NCBI RefSeq assembly: GCF_900109945.1 | Contig: NZ_FOBX01000021.1 | Coordinates: 25,376-89,375 of the forward strand | Direction of reading: 5' to 3' | Length of the DNA: 64,000 nucleotides | Source: Bradyrhizobium sp. OK095 | GTDB taxonomy: Bacteria > Pseudomonadota > Alphaproteobacteria > Rhizobiales > Xanthobacteraceae | In this document: positions 62,301 through 64,000 of the stretch, piece after piece | Layout of the letters: every line of letters begins with the position of its first letter | How positions within the stretch are numbered: the stretch's first letter is position 1 | The notes under the pieces: model-generated | The model's database searches: none | Told to the model about the DNA's origin: nothing | The model's input: only the letters and a program-made list of their open reading frames with translations | Position numbers and translations under genes: made by a program

Positions 62301-62856
62301 GAAGCAGGGCGGTTATGACGAGGCGCTGACGCGTGCGGTCGCGGTGAACTACGCCAAGCTGCTGGCCTACAAGGACGAATACGAGGTCGCGCGCCTGTTC
62401 ACCGACGGCGCCTTCGAAAAACAGCTCCGCGACCAGTTCGAGGGTGACTTCAAGTTCAACTTCAACCTCGCCCCGCCGATCCTCAGCCGTGGCGTCGATG
62501 CGCTGGGACGCCCGAAGAAGCGCGCCTTCGGTCCGTGGATGCTGAAGGTGTTCGGTGTGCTCGCAAAATTCAAATTCCTGCGCGGCACCCCGCTCGACAT
62601 TTTCGGCGGCAGCGCCGACCGCAAGCTCGAGCGCGATCTGATCACGGGCTACGAGAAGGACGTCGCCACCGTGCTCGGCCTGCTGTCGCCGGTCACCGTC
62701 GATACCGCCGTGGAATTGCTGTCGCTGCCCGACCGCATCCGCGGCTACGGCCCGGTGAAGGAGAAGGCAGTGGCAGACGCCAAGGCCCGCTACGCCCAGC
62801 TCGCCGCGGACCTCGCGAGCCCGCCGCCCGCGCCGCGGCAGATCGCTGCGGAGTAG
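59365..62856 (+). CDS. Fused indolepyruvate ferredoxin oxidoreductase
   Basis: This 1163-residue single-chain enzyme oxidatively decarboxylates aryl-pyruvates to aryl-acetyl-CoA with ferredoxin. In order: an alpha-type domain (TAGFISGYRGSPLGGYDQQL), a TPP-binding domain (YNDATAMTGGQHVDGE at about 531-546), and a cysteine cluster for Fe-S centres (VCEGCGDC, QSNC, CNKDYSC and CPSF, about 636-690). A gamma domain starts near 720 (VAVGGVGGTGVLTIGALLGM), and a C-terminal DUF6537-like domain follows. In archaea these domains are separate subunits IorA and IorB; the fused form is usual in proteobacteria. GGAAGAGG precedes the ATG. No ferredoxin gene is adjacent. Confidence 0.95.
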   Translation: MGINQGPISLDQKYTQDTGHIFTTGIQALVRLPMAQIRRDRAAGLNTAGFISGYRGSPLGGYDQQLFAARKHLEQYNIKFQPGVNEDLAATAVWGSQQLNLSPGAKYDGVVGIWYGKGPGVDRCGDVFRHGNAAGSAKNGGVLCLAGDDHGAKSSTVPHQSDHAFMSALMPYLYPSSIHEMIEMGLLGIAMSRYSGCWVGMKVITETVETTAEIDLTDEMTPFVIPADFEMPEGGLNLRWPDDRFAQDRRLQDYKGFAAIAFARANKVNRITMDSPNARYGIMASGKSYEDIRQALRELGITPEVAAKIGLRLYKIGMPWPLEPEGVRQFAVGLEEIFIIEERREIVENQVKQELFNWRDDVRPRIVGKMDDHDKRFLPFAEELSVASLASSLTERLLRLDLNPEIAAMLRAKADWFNGRQASQMQATAPVSRTPYFCSGCPHNTSTKVPEGSRAFAGIGCHFMALWMDRSTETFTHMGGEGVPWVGVAPFTKEEHVFANLGDGTYFHSGSLAIRQAVASGANITYKILYNDATAMTGGQHVDGELSPQQITFQLHSEGIREIYLVSENPDAYPASEIAPGVKTAHRDDLDTVQKTLRKVKGASAIVFVQTCAAEKRRRRKRGTLEDPARRVLINPAVCEGCGDCSVQSNCISVEPLETEMGRKRAINQSTCNKDYSCVKGFCPSFVTVDGGKMRKRAPAGVGDIGDLPEPASRPTLERPYNVAVGGVGGTGVLTIGALLGMAAHIEGKASMILDMSGLAQKGGAVLSHVRLSEHTADVTCSRIVTGTADLVLAADEVVAVAKDTISLCDTSRTHGIINSHVIPTADFVLNRDFNFQTRKLNGLLETALHKDSVFFDFTKPAEQLLGDSIATNMMMMGYAYQKGLFPLSAESIEQAIEVNGVAIKMNKEAFRLGRLAVADPQRLADMLKGTDEVVAPKTLDAMTLDEVIEHRAKHLTAYQNGRLAKRYRKLVDQVSGAAKQGGYDEALTRAVAVNYAKLLAYKDEYEVARLFTDGAFEKQLRDQFEGDFKFNFNLAPPILSRGVDALGRPKKRAFGPWMLKVFGVLAKFKFLRGTPLDIFGGSADRKLERDLITGYEKDVATVLGLLSPVTVDTAVELLSLPDRIRGYGPVKEKAVADAKARYAQLAADLASPPPAPRQIAAE

Positions 62857-62867
62857 GGTGGTCTCCA

Positions 62868-63164
62868 ATGGGCGAGTGGCTGGCGTTCCACTGGCCCGAA
62901 TCGCTCGGTTTCGTGTGTGGTGTCATTTGCTCGCTGACCGAGAAATTTCGGGAAAGAGTCTTGTTCGCGGGCGGGCTTGTCCTGGCAATCTACTTCCTGG
63001 TGGTTCGCGCGGTGGCCCATGCCGGATTCCGGTGGGATAACGAAATCGCGGCCCTTTGCTTGCTGGGCGCATTTCTCGGATGCCTTTTGCGTCCGGTGCT
63101 CAGTTTGCTCTGTCGGCGGATGAAGCCCCGTAGCCCGGATGGAGCGAAGCGCAATCCGGGATGA
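62868..63164 (+). CDS. Small membrane protein whose C-terminus is encoded by a repeat
   Basis: This 98-residue protein starts MGEWLAFHWPESLGFVCGVI and has about three hydrophobic segments (VLFAGGLVLAIYFLVVRAVA; IAALCLLGAFLGCLLRPVLS). I do not recognise the family. The last 11 residues (RSPDGAKRNPG) come from the left arm of the family B repeat at 63130-63214, so the native C-terminus was probably replaced or extended when the repeat arrived. It starts 11 bases after the indolepyruvate oxidoreductase stop, with a weak ribosome-binding site. Confidence 0.6.
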   Translation: MGEWLAFHWPESLGFVCGVICSLTEKFRERVLFAGGLVLAIYFLVVRAVAHAGFRWDNEIAALCLLGAFLGCLLRPVLSLLCRRMKPRSPDGAKRNPG

Positions 63165-63214
63165 ATGCATCCGCGGGTGAGGCCCCGGATTGCGCTTCGC
63201 TCCATCCGGGCTAC
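63130..63214. repeat. Palindromic intergenic repeat, family B, copy 2
   Basis: GTAGCCCGGATGGAGCGAAG with CGCAATCCGGG at the left and CCCGGATTGCG with CTTCGCTCCATCCGGGCTAC at the right are near-perfect 31-bp inverted arms around a 23-base centre. The left arm overlaps the 3' end of the preceding small gene. Confidence 0.9.
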
Positions 63215-63293
63215 AAGCCAGCAGGTCGATTTACCCGTTCCGAGCGGTTTGGTAATCGTATCCTCGCCCCTCCTGGGATCGGATACCCGAGCG

Positions 63294-63800
63294 ATGTTCA
63301 CGGCACTGGACGCTCCGCCTGATCGGCTAGACCAACACGAGCAGAACTTCGTCGAAAAAATTCGCGCGCACGGCTGGCTCGGCACCCACGTCATGCCGGA
63401 TAGCGAGGGACCGGGCTTCGTCTACACGACCGGCTTCTGGCTGAAGTTTGGCTTTCCGGAGGTAATCCTGTTCTCGATGCGGCAACAGACGGCGCAGGAT
63501 ACGTTCTGGACGATCTACCGCGAGCTCGAGGCAGGGCGGCGCCCGCCGATCGGTGAGCCGACCGATGCGATCTTTCAGAACGTCGACGCGGTCTTTCTGC
63601 CGGTATCGTTGCAGCAGTACCCGAACTACCTCGGCTGGAGCCGGTGGTTCTACGGCAATGACGCGTTCGAATGTCTCCAACTCGTGTACCCCGATCGCGA
63701 CGGGCATTTTCCCTGGGCCGCGGCCGCATCCGCCGAAGCCCGCGCGGCACAGCCGGACTTGACCGAGGGCAACTGGTCGGGACGACGCAAGGTCTCGTAG
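63294..63800 (+). CDS. DUF4262 protein
   Basis: This 168-residue protein resembles DUF4262: VEKIRAHGWLGTHVMPDSEG, PGFVYTTGFWLKFGFPEVIL and YLGWSRWFYGNDAFECLQLV. The family is of unknown function and often found near toxin-immunity genes, though nothing of that kind is seen here. ATG 63294 is chosen because the fold begins directly after it; the open frame starts in the upstream repeat (63165), which is not part of the gene. Confidence 0.85.
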   Translation: MFTALDAPPDRLDQHEQNFVEKIRAHGWLGTHVMPDSEGPGFVYTTGFWLKFGFPEVILFSMRQQTAQDTFWTIYRELEAGRRPPIGEPTDAIFQNVDAVFLPVSLQQYPNYLGWSRWFYGNDAFECLQLVYPDRDGHFPWAAAASAEARAAQPDLTEGNWSGRRKVS

Positions 63801-63918
63801 GGTGGGCAAAGCGACTTGTCCGCCGTAGCTCGAAGAGCGAAGGCGGAAGCGTGCCCACGTCTTCGGGATTGATCTCGACGAGATGGTGGGCACGGCGCGT
63901 AGCGCCTTTGCCCACCCT
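63797..63918. repeat. Palindromic intergenic repeat, family A, copy 2
   Basis: The ends are GTAGGGTGGGCAAAGCG and GCGCCTTTGCCCACCCT, with the internal pair GCGTGCCCAC and GTGGGCACGGCGC. It is longer than copy 1 at 28717-28808 because of extra internal sequence. The stop codon of the DUF4262 gene (TAG, 63798-63800) lies in its first bases. I see no gene from here to the end of the window. Confidence 0.85.
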
Positions 63919-64000
63919 CATATGAGGGCTTTTAAGTCAAGCGTGCCGAACGGGGCTTGGGTATAGATCTTTGCATTTGGCGTGGAGGCGGCGCGCGGAG

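Noticed and set aside
63919..64000. A possible gene start at the end of the window
   Set aside because: The short frame after ATG 63922 meets a stop within 15 codons and lacks a ribosome-binding site; nothing can be supported.
26000..64000. A prophage, transposon or genomic island
   Set aside because: No integrase, transposase, tRNA target or abrupt change in coding character was seen; the accessory-looking genes use the same codon style as their neighbours.

Overview
The window looks like the chromosome of a Bradyrhizobium-type alphaproteobacterium (order Hyphomicrobiales). The evidence is the GC-rich coding sequence, the alphaproteobacterial gene order rpoC..rpsL-rpsG-fusA-tuf-S10-spc-alpha, a small GCG_CRPN-type secreted protein, Do-type protease and OprO/P-like porin genes of the usual Bradyrhizobium kind, and several intergenic palindromic repeat families that I associate with Bradyrhizobium. 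The species cannot be fixed from sequence reading alone.

Layout. (1) 1-345: 3' end of rpoC and its terminator. (2) 537-5911: three genes lying between rpoC and rpsL: a flavin amine-oxidase/methyltransferase fusion, an ABC exporter with Asp/Glu-rich tracts at both ends, and a convergent FAD monooxygenase whose 3' end is antisense to the exporter's acidic tail. (3) 5912-26874: a nearly unbroken 20-kb ribosomal super-operon (str, S10, spc, alpha). It has two departures from the textbook: a second, plug-less SecY paralogue translationally coupled between secY and adk, and an adenylate kinase with a histone-H1-like Lys/Ala tail of about 90 residues. (4) 26940-38128: mixed housekeeping and stress genes: dihaem cytochrome c, SDR, quinone-oxidoreductase-like MDR with a divergent HxlR regulator, porin, DegP-type protease coupled to RarA, an orphan HigA-like regulator coupled to an RluA-family pseudouridine synthase, a DUF3828-type protein and ATP12. 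(5) 38205-40962: a FliK plus FlhB-C-terminal-domain pair and a class D beta-lactamase. (6) 41032-50857: CMD-like protein, dienelactone hydrolase, acyl-CoA carboxylase beta subunit, GST, a DUF2182/DUF1326 pair and a large alpha/beta hydrolase. (7) 51136-57837: small secreted proteins, alpha/beta hydrolase, a metacaspase-like protease, ArsR-type regulator, NIPSNAP, ABM and PEP-mutase/ICL-family genes, and a TRIC channel. (8) 57876-63800: trihaem cytochrome c, a fused 1163-residue indolepyruvate ferredoxin oxidoreductase, a small membrane protein and a DUF4262 protein.

How the genes work together. The super-operon makes the translation machinery, RNA polymerase alpha, the Sec channel and adenylate kinase as one growth-linked unit. 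Start/stop overlaps tie secY to secY2 and secY2 to adk. Elsewhere, ATGA overlaps pair degP with rarA, higA with the pseudouridine synthase, and fliK with the flhB-like gene. The strongest candidates for something undescribed are the SecY paralogue, the basic-tailed adenylate kinase and the acidic-tailed gene trio beside rpoC. I see no prophage, transposase, CRISPR array, tRNA or rRNA gene.
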